This document shows, piece by piece, positions 13,483-14,312 of a stretch of DNA of 14,312 nt. The notes below the pieces were generated by a model. That model saw only the letters and a list, made by a program, of their open reading frames with translations. It did no database searches and was not told the DNA's origin. Position 1 is the stretch's first letter, and every line of letters starts with the position of its first letter. The position numbers and the translations under genes were made by a program. Origin of the DNA: Bacteroidales bacterium (GTDB taxonomy: Bacteria; Bacteroidota; Bacteroidia; Bacteroidales; SMBSF77); NCBI GenBank assembly GCA_021106655.1, contig JAIOTT010000134.1, forward strand, positions 1 to 14,312, written 5' to 3'.

Positions 13483-13483
13483 G

Positions 13484-13528
13484 AAGTACTTGGAGTGCCT
13501 TGAGTACTTTAAGTATTTAGAGTTATAA
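13484..13528 (+). repeat. Degenerate nonamer tandem repeat (RAGTRNYTN)
   Basis: Five consecutive exact nine-base units: AAGTACTTG, GAGTGCCTT, GAGTACTTT, AAGTATTTA, GAGTTATAA. It starts one base after the dehydrogenase stop. It is the most regular of the three nonamer copies and marks the operon end. No hairpin-plus-T terminator is visible there. Confidence 0.65.
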
Positions 13529-13587
13529 TTATTAATGGATAATTAATAACAAATAATCTAATCTTTGTAATAAAATCACTAACTAAA

Positions 13588-13827
13588 ATGACTGTCATAG
13601 AAATTAGAAACCAAATCATTCAGAAACTTCAGGAAATCAATGACCTCTCTTTTCTTGAAGCTGTTAAAACCATTATTGACTCGAAAACTGAAAAACAAAA
13701 AGTGTTTTATATAAATGAAGAAATGGAAAACATTCTTCATGAAAGAAAAGAAAAAATTGAAAAGGGTGAGTTCATTGACAATGACAGTGTGTTTAAAGAG
13801 TCTGAGGAATGGCTAAAAGGAAAATAA
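13588..13827 (+). CDS. Probable antitoxin of a ParE/RelE-type module
   Basis: A 79-residue, highly charged, mainly helical protein (MTVIEIRNQIIQKLQEIND at the start, then EEMENILHERKEKIEKGEF). The shape of an N-terminal helical part followed by an acidic toxin-binding tail is common in Bacteroidota antitoxins paired with RelE/ParE toxins. I do not recognise a named DNA-binding fold in it. The stop overlaps the toxin start by 19 bases, the usual translational coupling. A near match to the Bacteroidota -7 element (AATCTTTG) lies about 20 bases before the ATG, so the module probably has its own promoter, perhaps repressed by the antitoxin or complex. It is likely separate from the acyl-CoA operon. 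Confidence 0.65.
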   Translation: MTVIEIRNQIIQKLQEINDLSFLEAVKTIIDSKTEKQKVFYINEEMENILHERKEKIEKGEFIDNDSVFKESEEWLKGK

Positions 13828-14111
13828 TCTGGTCGCCGGAAGCCAAAATTGAATTTATTGAGATCCTTGATTTCTATTACCAAAGAAATGGAAATACCGT
13901 GTTTAGCAAAAAACTAAATCAAAAAATAAAAAAAACGATTTCAAGACTTAAAACGCATCCGCAACTAGGACTAATATCAAACAATAAGAATTTTAGGGTT
14001 ATTATTGAAGGTGCATATTTAATATTTTATTCTATAACTTCAACATATATTGAAATCTTAAACATCTCAGATTCTAGACAAAACCCGGAATTATTAAAGT
14101 ATAAAAAATAA
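13809..14111 (+). CDS. ParE/RelE superfamily toxin
   Basis: A 100-residue protein with the family pattern: WSPEAKIEFIEILDFYYQRN at the N-terminus, a basic helix (KKLNQKIKKTISRLKTHPQLG), and the beta-strand core RVIIEGAYLIFYSITSTYIEILNISDSRQNP near the end. The family includes gyrase poisons (ParE) and ribosome-dependent mRNases (RelE), and sequence alone does not tell which. The S.E.A..E...I..FYY start and the HP..G segment are typical of ParE-like members. The ATG at 13809 lies inside the end of the antitoxin gene and gives full family length. Confidence 0.8.
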   Translation: MAKRKIIWSPEAKIEFIEILDFYYQRNGNTVFSKKLNQKIKKTISRLKTHPQLGLISNNKNFRVIIEGAYLIFYSITSTYIEILNISDSRQNPELLKYKK

Positions 14112-14182
14112 ACATAAAACTCTGGAATTAATAAACAACATAGGAATACATATTTATTGGCAACAATAACAAGTTTACTACT

Positions 14183-14312
14183 ATGAAAAATTATTCAATT
14201 ATTGTGTTACTGCTTGCAGTATTCTGTCTCTCTCCTACTGTTAAAGGTCAAACACAGATATGTGATCCTGCAGGTAACATTGTCCTTTTCTCTAACTATG
14301 ATGGAGGAATAC
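14183..14312 (+). CDS. Start of a secreted protein, 3'-truncated by the window edge
   Basis: Forty-three codons are visible. The signal peptide MKNYSIIVLLLAVFCLSPTV ends in KGQ, with likely cleavage just before QTQ. The mature part begins TQICDPAGNIVLFSNYDGGI. The CDPAGN...SNYDGG opening resembles the N-terminus of large Bacteroidota surface proteins, many of them T9SS cargo. The rest lies outside the window, so no function is assigned. The start follows the toxin gene by 71 bases and is an ATG in front of a clear hydrophobic core. Confidence 0.7.
   Translation, partial: MKNYSIIVLLLAVFCLSPTVKGQTQICDPAGNIVLFSNYDGGI

Overview
This window comes from a chromosome of the Bacteroidota, most likely a Bacteroidales- or Marinilabiliales-like anaerobe. 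The DNA is AT-rich and strong Shine-Dalgarno sites are scarce. Two complete secreted proteins end in type IX secretion (T9SS, Por) type-A sorting domains (the YPNP...GIY..K pattern), and there are remnants or starts of others. No organism name can be read from the sequence.

Layout. Positions 2-670 hold the 3' part of a DUF5131 (phage Gp37/Gp68-type) gene. A gene-poor stretch follows, then the relic of a hybrid histidine kinase (1128-1651) whose surviving pieces lie in three frames. Positions 1667-2842 encode a secreted endonuclease/exonuclease/phosphatase-fold enzyme. A frameshifted and truncated secreted-protein remnant follows (2863-3020). Positions 3091-4305 (minus strand) encode a secreted Ycf48-like repeat protein, bracketed by two copies of an intergenic repeat. 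The centre of the window is a metabolic cluster. On the minus strand it has two HMG-CoA-lyase-family genes and a DUF6125-like gene interrupted by an in-frame amber codon. Divergently, on the plus strand, it has a 3-methylcrotonyl-CoA carboxylase-type carboxyltransferase, an enoyl-CoA hydratase, a large biotin protein and an acyl-CoA dehydrogenase. The window ends with a ParE/RelE-type toxin-antitoxin pair and the start of another secreted protein.

How the genes work together. The set matches the lower leucine (isovaleryl-CoA) pathway: acyl-CoA dehydrogenation, carboxylation of 3-methylcrotonyl-CoA, hydration of 3-methylglutaconyl-CoA, and cleavage of HMG-CoA to acetyl-CoA and acetoacetate. 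The striking point is the biotin protein (10055-12214). It has no ATP-dependent biotin carboxylase domain. It starts instead with a pyruvate carboxylase/oxaloacetate decarboxylase-type carboxyltransferase domain with intact metal-ligand motifs, and ends with what looks like the MCC-alpha BT region plus a biotinyl domain. Together with the MccB-like subunit this resembles the Propionibacterium methylmalonyl-CoA:pyruvate transcarboxylase. I infer an ATP-independent oxaloacetate/3-methylcrotonyl-CoA transcarboxylase, which I do not know to have been described.

A second theme is short, degenerate, phased tandem repeats in the intergenic gaps. They are nonamers after three stop codons, heptamers of two kinds, and hexamers in the divergent control region. 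The divergent region also carries two perfect inverted repeats that are candidate operators.
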